From: Baylisascaris procyonis
Taxonomy: Eukaryota; Nematoda; Chromadorea; Rhabditida; Ascarididae
Reading direction: 5' to 3'
DNA length: 64,000 nucleotides
Assembly (NCBI GenBank): GCA_037389465.1
Contig: JAZARR010000154.1
Span: forward strand, 2,976,001 to 3,040,000
The position numbers and the translations under genes are program-made. Of this stretch, positions 23,128 to 37,700 are shown piece by piece (position 1 is the first letter of the stretch; each line of letters opens with the position of its first letter). Under the pieces are notes generated by a model, which was not told the DNA's origin, did not search any database, and saw only the letters and a program-made list of their open reading frames with translations.

Positions 23128-26100
23128 AACTTCACTGGAAAAAGAAAAGTTTTCAAACCATAGTCTCTTGCCTTATGTTTTTTGAGATTCTGTCACCGCT
23201 TTCACCCTTTCTTGTAGGCAGGGAGTGCTAGGGGGTAGAGGGAGGCAGGGACTTCTTTTGAAAACGCCGTATAGTTCTCTGGAAACTTCACTGGAAAAAG
23301 AAAAGTTTTCAAACCATAGTCTCTTGCGTTATGTTTTTTGAGATTCTGTCACCGTTTTCACCCTTTCCTGTAGGCAGGGAGTGGGAGGGGGTAGAGGGAG
23401 GCAGGGATTTCTTTTGAAAACGCCGTATAGTTCTCTGGAAACTTCACTGGAAAAAGAAAAGTTTTCAAACCATAGTCTCTTACCTTATGTTTTTTGAGAT
23501 TCTGTCACCGCTTTCACCCTCTCCTGTAGGCAGGGAGTGAGGAGGGCGTAGTGGGAGGCAGGGACTTCTTTTGAAAACGCCGTATAGTTCTCTGGAAACT
23601 TCACTGGAAAAAGAAAAGTTTTCAAACCATAGTCTCTTGCCTTATGTTTTTTGAGATTCTGTCACCGCTTTCACCCTCTCCTGTAGGCAGGGACTGAGGA
23701 GGGGGTAAATGGAGGCACGGAATTCTTTTGAAAACGACGTGTAGTTCTCTGAAAACTTCAGTGGAAAAAGAAAAGTTTTCAAACCATAGTCTCTTGCCTT
23801 ATGTTTTTTGAGATTCTCTCGCCGCTTTCACCCTCTCCTGTAGGCAGGGAGTGGGAGGGGGTAGAGGGAGGCAGGGACTTTTTTGAAAACGCCGTATAGT
23901 TCTCTGGAAACTTCACAGGAAAAAGAAAAGTTTTCAAACCATAGTCTCTTGCCTTATGTTTTTTGAGATTCTGCCACCGTTTTCACCCTTTCCTGTAGGC
24001 AGGGAGTGGGAGGGGGTAGAGGGAGGCAGGGACTTCTTTTGAAAACGCCGTATAGTTCTCTGAAAACTTCACTGGAAAAAGAAAAGTTTTCAAACCATAG
24101 TCTCTTGCCTTATGTTTTTTGAGATTCTGTCACCGCTTTCACCCTCTCCTGTAGGCAGGGAGTGAGGCGGGGTAGTGGGAGGCAGGGACTTCTTTTGAAA
24201 ACGCCGTGTAGTTCTCTGGAAATTTCACTTGAAAAACAAAAGTTTTCAAACCATAGTCTCTTGCCTTATGTTTTTTGAGATTCTGTCACCGCTTTCACCC
24301 TTTCTTGTAGGCAGGGAGTGGGAGGGGGTAGAGGTAGGCATTGACTTCTTTTGAAAACGCCGTATAGTTCTCTGGAAACTTCACTGGAAAAAGAAAAGTT
24401 TTCAAACCATAGTCTCTTACCTTATGTTTTTTGAGATTCTGTCACCGCTTTCACCCTCTCCTGTAGGCAGGGAGTGAGGAGGGGGTAGTGGGAGGCAGGG
24501 ACTTCTTTTGAAAACGCCGTATAGTTCTCTGAAAACTTCACTGGAAAAAGAAAAGTTTTCAAACCATAGTCTCTTGCCTTATGTTTTTTGAGATTCTGTC
24601 ACCGCTTTCACCCTCTCCTGTAGGCAGGGAGTGAGGCGGGGTAGTGGGAGGCAGGGACTTCTTTTGAAAACGCCGTGTAGTTCTCTGGAAATTTCACTTG
24701 AAAAACAAAAGTTTTCAAACCATAGTCTCTTGCGTTATGTTTTTTGAGATTCTGTCACCGTTTTCACCCTTTCCTGTAGGCAGGGAGTGGGAGGGGGTAG
24801 AGGGAGGCAGGGATTTCTTTTGAAGACGCCGTATAGTTCTCTGGAAACTTCACTGGAAAAAGAAAAGTTTTCAAACCATAGTCTCTTACCTTATGTTTTT
24901 TGAGATTCTGTCACCGCTTTCACCCTCTCCTGTAGGCAGGGAGTGAGGAGGGCGTAGTGGGAGGCAGGGACTTCTTTTGAAAACGCCGTATAGTTCTCTG
25001 GAAACTTCACTGGAAAAAGAAAAGTTTTCAAACCATAGTCTCTTGCCTTATGTTTTTTGAGATTCTGTCACCGCTTTCACCCTCTCCTGTAGGCAGGGAC
25101 TGAGGAGGGGGTAAATGGAGGCACGGAATTCTTTTGAAAACGACGTGTAGTTCTCTGAAAACTTCAGTGGAAAAAGAAAAGTTTTCAAACCATAGTCTCT
25201 TGCCTTATGTTTTTTGAGATTCTGTCACCGCTTTCACCCTCTCCTGTAGGCAGGGAGTGGGAGGGGGTAGAGGGAGGCAGGGACTTTTTTGAAAACGCCG
25301 TATAGTTCTCTGGAAACTTCACTGGAAAAAGAAAAGTTTTCAAACCATAGTCTCTTGCCTTATGTTTTTTGAGATTCTGCCACCGTTTTCACCCTTTCCT
25401 GTAGGCAGGGAGTGGGAGGGGGTAGAGGGAGGCAGGGACTTCTTTTGAAAACGCCGTATAGTTCTCTGAAAACTTCACTGGAAAAAGAAAAGTTTTCAAA
25501 CCATAGTCTCTTGCCTTATGTTTTTTGAGATTCTGTCACCGCTTTCACCCTCTCCTGTAGGCAGGGAGTGAGGCGGGGTAGTGGGAGGCAGGGACTTCTT
25601 TTGAAAACGCCGTGTAGTTCTCTGGAAACTTCACTTGAAAAAGAAAAGTTTTCAAACCATAGTCTCTTGCCTTATGTTTTTTGAGATTCTGTCACCGCTT
25701 TCACCCTTTCTTGTAGGCAGGGAGTGGGAGGGGGTAGAGGTAGGCATTGACTTCTTTTGAAAACGCCGTATAGTTCTCTGGAAACTTCACTGGAAAAAGA
25801 AAAGTTTTCAAACCATAGTCTCTTACCTTATGTTTTTTGAGATTCTGTCACCGCTTTCACCCTCTCCTGTAGGCAGGGAGTGAGGAGGGGGTAGTGGGAG
25901 GCAGGGACTTCTTTTGAAAACGCCGTGTAGTTCTCTGGAAACTTCACTTGAAAAAGAAAAGTTTTCAAACCATAGTCTCTTGCCTTATGTTTTTGAGATT
26001 CTGTCACCGCTTTCACCCTCTCCTGTAGGCAGGGAGTGAGGTGGGGGTAGAGGTAGGCAGGGACTTCTTTTGAAAACGCCGTATAGTTCTCTGGAAACTT

Positions 26101-29100
26101 CACTGGAAAAAGAAAAGTTTTCAAACCATAGTCTCTTGCCTTATGTTTTTGAGATTCTGTCACCGCTTTCACCCTCTCCTGTAGGCAGGGAGTGAGGTGG
26201 GGGTAGAGGTAGGCAGGGACTTCTTTTGAAAACGCCGTATAGTTCTCTGGAAACTTCACTGGAAAAAGAAAAGTTTTCAAACCATAGTCTCTTGCCTTAT
26301 GTTTTTTGAGATTCTGTCACCGCTTTCACCCTCTCCTGTAGGCAGGGAGTGGGAGGGGGTAGAGGGAGGCAGGGACTTCTTTTGAAAACGCCGTATAGTT
26401 CTCTGGAAACTTCACTGGAAAAAGAAAAGTTTTCAAACCATAGTCTCTTGCCTTATGTTTTTTGAGATTCTGTCATCGCTTTCACCCTCTCCTGTAGGCA
26501 GGGACTCAGGAGGGGGTAAATGAAGGCACGGACTTCTTTTGAAAACGCCGTGTAGTTCTCTGAAAACTTCAGTGGAAAAAGAAAAGTTTTCAAACCATAG
26601 TCTCTTGCCTTATGTTTTTTGAGATTCTCTCGCCGCTTTCACCATCTCCTGTAGGCAGGGAGTGGGAGGGGGTAGAGGGAGGCAGGGACTTTTTTGAAAA
26701 CGCCGTATAGTTCTCTGGAAACTTCACTGGAAAAAGAAAAGTTTTCAAACCGTAGTCTCTTGCCTTATGTTTTTTGAGATTCTGCCACCGTTTTCATCCT
26801 TTCCTGTAGGCAGGGAGTGGGAGGGGGTAGAGGGAGGCAGGGACTTCTTTTGAAAACGCCGTGTAGTTCTCTGAAAACTTCACTGGAAAAAGAAAAGTTT
26901 TCACACCATAGTCTCTTGCGTTATGTTTTTTGAGATTCTGTCACCATTTTCACCCTTTCAGGTAGGCAGGGAGTGGAAGGGGGTAGAGGGAGGCAGGGAC
27001 TTCTTTTGAAAACGCCGTGTAGTTCTCTGGAAACTTCACTGGAAAAAGAAAAGTTTTCAAACCATAGTCTCTTGCCTTATGTTTTTTGAGATTCTGTCAC
27101 CGTTTTCACCCTTTCCTGTAGGCAGGGAGTGGGAGGGGGTAGAGGGAGGCAGGGACTTCTTTTGAAAACGCCGTGTAGTTCTCTGGAAACTTCACTGGAA
27201 AAAGAAAAGTTTTCAAACCATAGTCTCTTGCCTTATGTTTTTTGAGATTCTGTCACCGCTTTCACCCTTTCTTGTAGGCAGGGAGTGCTAGGGGGTAGAG
27301 GGAGGCAGGGACTTCTTTTGAAAACGCCGTATAGTTCTCTGGAAACTTCACTGGAAAAAGAAAAGTTTTCAAACCATAGTCTCTTGCGTTATGTTTTTTG
27401 AGATTCTGTCACCGTTTTCACCCTTTCCTGTAGGCAGGGAGTGGGAGGGGGTAGAGGGAGGCAGGGATTTCTTTTGAAAACGCCGTATAGTTCTCTGGAA
27501 ACTTCACTGGAAAAAGAAAAGTTTTCAAACCATAGTCTCTTGCCTTATGTTTTTTGAGATTCTGTCACCGCTTTCACCCTCTCCTGTAGGCAGGGAGTGA
27601 GGAGGGCGTAGTGGGAGGCAGGGACTTCTTTTGAAAACGCCGTATAGTTCTCTGGAAACTTCACTGGAAAAAGAAAAGTTTTCAAACCATAGTCTCTTGC
27701 CTTATGTTTTTTGAGATTCTGTCACCGCTTTCACCCTCTCCTGTAGGCAGGGAGTGGGGGGGGTAGAGGGAGGCAGGGACTTCTTTTGAAAACGCCGTAT
27801 AGTTCTCTGGAAACTTCACTGGAAAAAGAAAAGTTTTCAAACCATAGTCTCTTGCCTTATGTTTTTTGAGATTCTGTCATCGCTTTCACCCTCTCCTGTA
27901 GGCAGGGACTGAGGAGGGGGTAAATGGAGGCACGGAATTCTTTTGAAAACGACGTGTAGTTCTCTGAAAACTTCAGTGGAAAAAGAAAAGTTTTCAAACC
28001 ATAGTCTCTTGCCTTATGTTTTTTGAGATTCTCTCGCCGCTTTCACCCTCTCCTGTAGGCAGGGAGTGGGAGGGGGTAGAGGGAGGCAGGGACTTTTTTG
28101 AAAACGCCGTATAGTTCTCTGGAAACTTCACTGGAAAAAGAAAAGTTTTCAAACCATAGTCTCTTGCCTTATGTTTTTTGAGATTCTGCCACCGTTTTCA
28201 CCCTTTCCTGTAGGCAGGGAGTGGGAGGGGGTAGAGGGAGGCAGGGACTTCTTTTGAAAACGCCGTATAGTTCTCTGAAAACTTCACTGGAAAAAGAAAA
28301 GTTTTCAAACCATAGTCTCTTGCCTTATGTTTTTTGAGATTCTGTCACCGCTTTCACCCTCTCCTGTAGGCAGGGAGTGAGGCGGGGTAGTGGGAGGCAG
28401 GGACTTCTTTTGAAAACGCCGTGTAGTTCTCTGGAAATTTCACTTGAAAAACAAAAGTTTTCAAACCATAGTCTCTTGCCTTATGTTTTTTGAGATTCTG
28501 TCACCGCTTTCACCCTTTCTTGTAGGCAGGGAGTGGGAGGGGGTAGAGGTAGGCATTGACTTCTTTTGAAAACGCCGTATAGTTCTCTGGAAACTTCACT
28601 GGAAAAAGAAAAGTTTTCAAACCATAGTCTCTTACCTTATGTTTTTTGAGATTCTGTCACCGCTTTCACCCTCTCCTGTAGGCAGGGAGTGAGCAGGGGG
28701 TAGTGGGAGGCAGGGACTTCTTTTGAAAACGCCGTGTAGTTCTCTGGAAACTTCACTTGAAAAAGAAAAGTTTTCAAACCATAGTCTCTTACCTTATGTT
28801 TTTTGAGATTCTGTCACCGCTTTCACCCTCTGCTGTAGGCAGGGACTCAGGAGGGGGTAAAGGGAGGCACGGACTTCTTTTGAAAACGCCGTATAGTTCT
28901 CTGGAAACTTCACTGGAAAAAGAAAAGTTTTCAAACCATAGTCTCTTACCTTATGTTTTTTGAGATTCTGTCACCGCTTTCACCCTCTCCTGTAGGCAGG
29001 GAGTGAGGAGGGGGTAGTGGGAGGCAGGGACTTCTTTTGAAAACGCCGTGTAGTTCTCTGGAAACTTCACTTGAAAAAGAAAAGTTTTCAAACCATAGTC

Positions 29101-31734
29101 TCTTACCTTATGTTTTTTGAGATTCTGTCACCGCTTTCACCCTCTGCTGTAGGCAGGGACTGAGGAGGGGGTAAAGGGAGGCACGGACTTCTTTTGAAAA
29201 CGCCGTATAGTTCTCTGGAAACTTCACTGGAAAAAGAAAAGTTTTCAAACCATAGTCTCTTGCCTTATGTTTTTTGAGATTCTGTCAGCGCTTTCACCCT
29301 TTCCTGTAGGCAGGGAGTGGGAGGGGGTAGAGGGAGGCAGGGACTTCTTTTGAAAACGCCGTATAGTTCTCTGAAAACTTCACTGGAAAAAGAAAAGTTT
29401 TCAAACCATAGTCTCTTGCCTTATGTTTTTTGAGATTCTGTCACCGCTTTCACCCTCTCCTGTAGGCAGGGAGTGAGGAGGGGGTAGTGGGAGGCAGGGA
29501 CTTCTTTTGAAAACGCCGTGTAGTTCTCTGGAAACTTCACTTGAAAAAGAAAAGTTTTCAAACCATAGTCTCTTGCCTTATGTTTTTTGAGATTCTGTCA
29601 CCGTTTTCACCCTCTCTTGTAGGCAGGGAGTGAGGAGGGGGTAGAGGGAGGCAGGGACTTTTTTTGAAAACGCCGTATAGTTCTCTGGAAACTTCAGTGG
29701 AAAAAGAAAAGTTTTCAAACCATAGTCTCTTGCCTTATGTTTTTTGAGATTCTGCCACCGTTTTCACCCTTTCCTGTAGGCAGGGAGTGGGAGGGGGTAG
29801 AGGGAGGCAGGGACTTCTTTTGAAAACGCCGTGTAGTTCTCTGGAAACTTCACTGGAAAAGGAAAAGTTTTCAAACCATAGTCTCTTGCCTTATGTTTTT
29901 TGAGATTCTGTCACCGTTTTCACCCTTTCCTGTAGGCAGGGAGTGGGAGGGGGTAGAGGGAGGCAGGGACTTTTTTGAAAACGCCGTATAGTTCTCTGGA
30001 AACTTCACTGGAAAAAGAAAAGTTTTCAAACCATAGTCTCTTGCCTTATGTTTTTTGAGATTCTGTCACCGCTTTCACCCTTTCTTGTAGGCAGGGAGTG
30101 GGAGGGGGTAGAGGGAGGCAGGGACTTCTTTTGAAAACGCCGTATAGTTCTCTGGAAACTTCACTGGAAAAAGAAAAGTTTTCAAACCATAGTCTCTTGC
30201 CTTATGTTTTTTGGATTCTGTCATCGCTTTCACCCTCTCCTGTAGGCAGGGAGCGAGGAGGGGTAGAGGGAGGCAGGGACTTTTTTTGAAAACGCCGTGT
30301 AGTTCTCTGGAAACTTCACTGGAAAAAGAAAAGTTTTCAAACCATAGTCTCTTGCCTTATGTTTTTTGAGATTCTGTCACCGTTTTCACCCTTTCCTGTA
30401 GGCAGGGAGTGGGAGGGGGTAGAGGGAGGCAGGGACTTCTTTTCAAAACGCCGTATAGTTCTCTGGAAACTTCACTGGAAAAAGAAAAGTTTTCAAACCA
30501 TAGTCTCTTGCCTTATGTTTTTTGAGATTCTGTCACCGTTTTCACCCTTTCCTGTAGGCAGGGAGTGGGAGGGGGTAGAGGGAGGCAGGGACTTCTTTTG
30601 AAAACGCCGTATAGTTCTCTGGAAACTTCACTGGAAAAAGAAAAGTTTTCAAACCATAGTCTCTTACCTTATGTTTTTTGAGATTCTGTCACCGTTTTCA
30701 CCCTTTCCTGTAGGCAGGGAGTGGGAGGGGTAGAGGGAGGCATTGACTTCTTTTGAAAACGCCGTAAGTTCTCTGGAAACTTCACCGGAAAAAGAAAAGT
30801 TTTCAAACCATAGTCTCTTGCCTTATGTTTTTTGAGATTCTGTCACCGCTTTCACCCTCTCCTGTAGGCCGGGAGTGAGAAGGGGGTAGAGGGAGGCAGG
30901 GACTTTTTTGAAAACGCCATGTAGTTCTCTGGAAACTTCACTGGAAAAAGAAAAGTTTTCAAACCATAGTCTCTTGCCTTATGTTTTTGAGATTCTGTCA
31001 CCGCTTTCACCCTCTCCTGTAGGCAGGGAGTGGGAGGGGGTAGAGGGAGGCAGGGACTTCTTTTGAAAACGCCGTATAGTTCTCTAGAAACTTCTGGAAA
31101 AAGAAAAGTTTTCAAACCATAGTCTCTTGCCTTATGTTTTTTGAGATTCTGTCATCGCTTTCACCCTCTCCTGTAGGCAGGGAGTGAGGAGGGGGTAGAG
31201 GGAGGCAGGGACTTTTTTTGAAAACGCCGTGTAGTTCTCTGGAAACTTCACTGGAAAAAGAAAAGCTTTCAAACCATAGTCTCTTGGCTTATGTTTTTTG
31301 AGATTCTGTCACCGTTTTCACCCTTTCCTGTAGGCAGGGAGTGGGAGGGGGTAGAGGGAGGCAGGGACTTCTTTTGAAAACGCCGTATAGTTCTCTGGAA
31401 ACATCACTGGAAAAAGAAAAGTTTTCAAACCATAGTCTCTTGCCTTATGTTTTTTGAAGTTATGTCACCGCTTTCACCCTCTCCTGTAGGCAGGGAGTGA
31501 GGAGGGGGTAGAGGGAGGCAGGGACTTATTTTGAAAACGCCGTAAGTTCTCTGGAAACTTCACCGGAAAAAGAAAAGTTTTCAAACCATAGTCTCTTGAC
31601 TTATGTTTTTTGAGATTCTGTCACCGCTTTCACCCTCTCCTGTAGGCCGGGAGTGAGGAGCGGGTAGAGGGAGGCAGGGACTTTTTTGAAAACGCCATGT
31701 AGTTCTCTGGAAACTTCACTGGAAAAAGAAAAGT

Positions 31735-34700
31735 TTTCAAAGCATAGTCTCTTGCCTTATGTTTTTGAGATTCTGTCACCGCTTTCACCCTCTCCTGTAG
31801 GCAGGGAGTGGGAGGGGGTAGAGGGAGGCAGGGACTTCTTTTGAAAACGCCGTATAGTTCTCTGGAAACTTCACTGGAAAAAGAAAAGTTTTCAAACCAT
31901 AGTCCCTTGCCTTATGTTTTTTGAGATTCTGTCATCGCTTTCACCCTCTCCTGTAGGCAGGGAGTGGGAGGGGGTAGAGGGAGGCAGGGACTTCTTTTGA
32001 AAACGCCGTATAGTTCTCTAGAAACTTCTGGAAAAAGAAAAGTTTTCAAACCATAGTCTCTTGCCTTATGTTTTTTGAGATTCTGTCATCGCTTTCACCC
32101 TCTCCTGTAGGCAGGGAGTGAGGAGGGGGTAGAGGGAGGCAGGGACTTTTTGAAAACGCCGTGTAGTTCTCTGGAAACTTCACTGGAAAAAGAAAAGCTT
32201 TCAAACCATAGTCTCTTGCCTTATGTTTTTTGGATTCTGTCATCGCTTTCACCCTCTCCTGTAGGCAGGGAGCGAGGAGGGGTAGAGGGAGGCAGGGACT
32301 TTTTTTGAAAACGCCGTGTAGTTCTCTGGAAACTTCACTGGAAAAAGAAAAGCTTTCAAACCATAGTCTCTTGCCTTATGTTTTTTGGATTCTGTCATCG
32401 CTTTCACCCTCTCCTGTAGGCAGGGAGCGAGGAGGGGTAGAGGGAGGCATTGACTTCTTTTGAAAACGCCGTAAGTTCTCTGGAAACTTCACCGGAAAAA
32501 GAAAAGTTTTCAAACCATAGTCTCTTGCCTTATGTTTTTTGAGATTCTGTCACCGCTTTCACCCTCTCCTGTAGGCCGGGAGTGAGAAGGGGGTAGAGGG
32601 AGGCAGGGACTTTTTTGAAAACGCCATGTAGTTCTCTGGAAACTTCACTGGAAAAAGAAAAGTTTTCAAACCATAGTCTCTTGCCTTATGTTTTTTGAGA
32701 TTCTGTCACCGCTTTCACCCTCTCCTGCAGGCAGGGAGTGAGGAGGGGGTAGAGGGAGGCATTGACTTCTTTTGAAAACGCCGTAAGTTCTCTGGAAACT
32801 TCACCGGAAAAAGAAAAGTTTTCAAACCATAGTCTCTTGCCTTATGTTTTTTGAGATTCTGTCACCGCTTTCACCCTCTCCTGTAGGCCGGGAGTGAGAA
32901 GGGGGTAGAGGGAGGCAGGGACTTTTTTGAAAACGCCATGTAGTTCTCTGGAAACTTCACTGGAAAAAGAAAAGTTTTCAAACCATAGTCTCTTGCCTTA
33001 TGTTTTTGAGATTCTGTCACCGCTTTCACCCTCTCCTGTAGGCAGGGAGTGGGAGGGGGTAGAGGGAGGCAGGGACTTCTTTTGAAAACGCCGTATAGTT
33101 CTCTAGAAACTTCTGGAAAAAGAAAAGTTTTCAAACCATAGTCTCTTGCCTTATGTTTTTTGAGATTCTGTCATCGCTTTCACCCTCTCCTGTAGGCAGG
33201 GAGTGAGGAGGGGGTAGAGGGAGGCAGGGACTTTTTTTGAAAACGCCGTGTAGTTCTCTGGAAACTTCACTGGAAAAAGAAAAGTTTTCAAACCATAGTC
33301 TCTTGCGTTATGTTTTTTGAGATTCTGTCACCGTTTTCACCCTTTGCTGTAGGCAGGGAGTGGGAGGGGGTAGAGGGAGGCAGGGATTTCTTTTGAAAAC
33401 GCCGTATAGTTCTCTGGAAACTTCACTGGAAAAAGAAAAGTTTTCAAAGCATAGTCTCTTGCCTTATGTTTTTGAGATTCTGTCACCGCTTTCACCCTCT
33501 CCTGTAGGCAGGGAGTGAGGTGGGGGTAGAGGTAGGCAGGGACTTCTTTTGAAAGCGCCGTATAGTTCTCTGAAAACTTCACTGGAAAAAGAAAAGTTTT
33601 CAAACCATAGTCTCTTGCCTTATGTTTTTTGAGATTCTGTCATCGCTTTCACCCTCTCCTGTAGGCAGGGAGTGAGGAGGGGGTAGAGGGAGGCAGGGAC
33701 TTTTTTTGAAAACGCCGTGTAGTTCTCTGGAAACTTCACTGGAAAAAGAAAAGCTTTCAAACCATAGTCTCTTGCCTTATGTTTTTTGGATTCTGTCATC
33801 GCTTTCACCCTCTCCTGTAGGCAGGGAGCGAGGAGGGGTAGAGGGAGGCAGGGACTTTTTTTGAAAACGCCGTGTAGTTCTCTGGAAACTTCACTGGAAA
33901 AAGAAAAGCTTTCAAACCATAGTCTCTTGCCTTATGTTTTTTGGATTCTGTCATCGCTTTCACCCTCTCCTGTAGGCAGGGAGCGAGGAGGGGTAGAGGG
34001 AGGCATTGACTTCTTTTGAAAACGCCGTAAGTTCTCTGGAAACTTCACCGGAAAAAGAAAAGTTTTCAAACCATAGTCTCTTGCCTTATGTTTTTTGAGA
34101 TTCTGTCACCGCTTTCACCCTCTCCTGTAGGCCGGGAGTGAGAAGGGGGTAGAGGGAGGCAGGGACTTTTTTGAAAACGCCATGTAGTTCTCTGGAAACT
34201 TCACTGGAAAAAGAAAAGTTTTCAAACCATAGTCTCTTGCCTTATGTTTTTTGAGATTCTGTCACCGCTTTCACCCTCTCCTGCAGGCAGGGAGTGAGGA
34301 GGGGGTAGAGGGAGGCATTGACTTCTTTTGAAAACGCCGTAAGTTCTCTGGAAACTTCACCGGAAAAAGAAAAGTTTTCAAACCATAGTCTCTTGCCTTA
34401 TGTTTTTTGAGATTCTGTCACCGCTTTCACCCTCTCCTGTAGGCCGGGAGTGAGAAGGGGGTAGAGGGAGGCAGGGACTTTTTTGAAAACGCCATGTAGT
34501 TCTCTGGAAACTTCACTGGAAAAAGAAAAGTTTTCAAACCATAGTCTCTTGCCTTATGTTTTTGAGATTCTGTCACCGCTTTCACCCTCTCCTGTAGGCA
34601 GGGAGTGGGAGGGGGTAGAGGGAGGCAGGGACTTCTTTTGAAAACGCCGTATAGTTCTCTAGAAACTTCTGGAAAAAGAAAAGTTTTCAAACCATAGTCT

Positions 34701-37700
34701 CTTGCCTTATGTTTTTTGAGATTCTGTCATCGCTTTCACCCTCTCCTGTAGGCAGGGAGTGAGGAGGGGGTAGAGGGAGGCAGGGACTTTTTTTGAAAAC
34801 GCCGTGTAGTTCTCTGGAAACTTCACTGGAAAAAGAAAAGTTTTCAAACCATAGTCTCTTGCGTTATGTTTTTTGAGATTCTGTCACCGTTTTCACCCTT
34901 TGCTGTAGGCAGGGAGTGGGAGGGGGTAGAGGGAGGCAGGGATTTCTTTTGAAAACGCCGTATAGTTCTCTGGAAACTTCACTGGAAAAAGAAAAGTTTT
35001 CAAAGCATAGTCTCTTGCCTTATGTTTTTGAGATTCTGTCACCGCTTTCACCCTCTCCTGTAGGCAGGGAGTGAGGTGGGGGTAGAGGTAGGCAGGGACT
35101 TCTTTTGAAAGCGCCGTATAGTTCTCTGAAAACTTCACTGGAAAAAGAAAAGTTTTCAAACCATAGTCTCTTGCCTTATGTTTTTTGAGATTCTGTCACC
35201 GCTTTCACCCTCTCCTGTAGGGAGGGAGTGAGGAGGGGGTAGAGGGAGGCAGGGACTTTTTTGAAAACGCCGTATAGTTCTCTGGAAAATTCAGTGGAAA
35301 AAGAAAAGTTTTCAAACCATAGTCTCTTGCCTTATGTTTTTTGAGATTCTGTCATCGCTTTCACCCTCTCCTGTAGGCAGGGAGTGAGGAGGGGGTAGAG
35401 GGAGGCAGGGACTTCTCTTCAAAACGCCGTATAGTTCTCTGGAAACTTCACTGGAAAAAGAAAAGCTTTCAAACCATAGTCTCTTGGCTTATGTTTTTTG
35501 AGATTCTGTCACCGTTTTCACCCTTTCCTGTAGGCAGGGAGTGGGAGGGGGTAGAGGGAGGCAGGGACTTCTTTTGAAAACGCCGTATAGTTCTCTGGAA
35601 ACATCACTGGAAAAAGAAAAGTTTTCAAACCATAGTCTCTTGCCTTATGTTTTTTGAGATTCTGTCACCGCTTTCACCCTCTCCTGTAGGCAGGGAGTGA
35701 GGAGGGGGTAGAGGGAGGCAGGGACTTTTTTGAAAACGCCATGTAGTTCTCTGGAAACTTCACTGGAAAAAGAAAAGTTTTCAAAGCATAGTCTCTTGCC
35801 TTATGTTTTTGAGATTCTGTCACCGCTTTCACCCTCTCCTGTAGGCAGGGAGTGAGGTGGGGGTAGAGGTAGGCAGGGACTTCTTTTGAAAACGCCGTAT
35901 AGTTCTCTGGAAACTTCACTGGAAAAAGAAAAGTTTTCAAACCATAGTCTCTTGCCTTATGTTTTTTGAGATTCTCTCACCGCTTTCACCCTCTCCTGTA
36001 GCAGGGAGTGGGAGGGGGTAGAGGGAGGCAGGGACTTCTTTTGAAAACGCCGTATAGTTCTCTGGAAACTTCACTGGAAAAAGAAAAGTTTTCAAACCAT
36101 AGTCTCTTGCCTTATGTTTTTTGAGATTCTGTCACCGCTTTCACCCTTTCTTGTAGGCAGGGAGTGGGAGGGGGTAGAGGGAGGCACGGACTTCTTTGGA
36201 AAACGCCGTATAGTTCTCTGGAAACTTCAGTGGAAAAAGAAAAGTTTTCAAACCATTGTCTCTTGCGTTATGTTTTTTGAGATTCTGTCACCGTTTTCAC
36301 CCTTTGCTGTAGGCAGGGAGTGGGAGGGGGTAGAGGGAGGCAGGGATTTCTTTTGAAAACGCCGTATAGTTCTCTGGAAACTTCACTGGAAAAAGAAAAG
36401 TTTTCAAAGCATAGTCTCTTGCCTTATGTTTTTGAGATTCTGTCACCGCTTTCACCCTCTCCTGTAGGCAGGGAGTGAGGTGGGGGTAGAGGTAGGCAGG
36501 GACTTTTTTTGAAAACGCCGTATAGTTCTCTGGAAAATTCAGTGGAAAAAGAAAAGTTTTCAAACCATAGTCTCTTGCCTTATGTTTTTTGAGATTCTGT
36601 CACCGCTTTCACCCTCTCCTGTAGGCAGGGACTGAGGAGGGGGTAAAGGGAGGCACGGACTTCTCTTGAAAACGCCGTATAGTTCTCTGGAAACTTCACT
36701 GGAAAAAGAAAAGTTTTCAAACCATAGTCTCTTGCCTTATGTTTTTTGAGATTCTGTCACCGCTTTCACCCTCTCCCGTAGGCAGGGAGTGAGGAGGGGG
36801 TAGTGGGAGGCAGGGACTTCTTTTGAAAACGCCGTGTAGTTCTCTGGAAACTTCACTTGAAAAAGAAAAGTTTTCAAACCATAGTCTCTTGCCTTACGTT
36901 TTTTGAGATTCTGTCACCGTTTTCACCCTCTCTTGTAGGCAGGGAGTGAGGAGGGGGTAGAGGGAGGCAGGGACTTTTTTTGAAAACGCCGTATGGTTCT
37001 CTGGAAACTTCAGTGGAAAAAGAAAAGTTTTCAAACCATAGTCTCTTGCCTTATGTTTTTTGAGATTCTGCCACCGTTTTCACCCTTTCCTGTAGGCAGG
37101 GAGTGGGAGGGGGTAGAGGGAGGCAGGGACTTCTTTTGAAAACGCCGTAAGTTCTCTGGAAACTTCACCGGAAAAAGAAAAGTTTTCAAACCATAGTCTC
37201 TTGCCTTATGTTTTTTGAGATTCTGTCACCGCTTTCACCCTCTCCTGTAGGCCGGGAGTGAGGAGCGGGTAGAGGGAGGCAGGGATTTTTTGAAAACGCC
37301 ATGTAGTTCTCTGGAAACTTCACTGGAAAAAGAAAAGTTTTCAAACCATAGTCTCTTGGCTTATGTTTTTTGAGATTCTGTCACCGTTTTCACCCTTTCC
37401 TGTAGCAGGGAGTGGGAGGGGGTAGAGGGAGGCAGGGACTTCTCTTCAAAACGCCGTATAGTTCTCTGGAAACTTCACTGGAAAAAGAAAAGTTTTCAAA
37501 CCATAGTCTCTTGCCTTATGTTTTTGAGATTCTGTCATCGCTTTCACCCTCTCCTGTAGGCAGGGACTGAGGAGGGGGTAAATGGAGGCACGGAATTCTT
37601 TTGAAGGCGACGTGTAGTTCTCTGAAAACTTGAGTGGAAAAAGAAAAGTTTTCAAACCATAGTCTCTTGCCTTATGTTTTTTGAGATTCTGTCACCGCTT

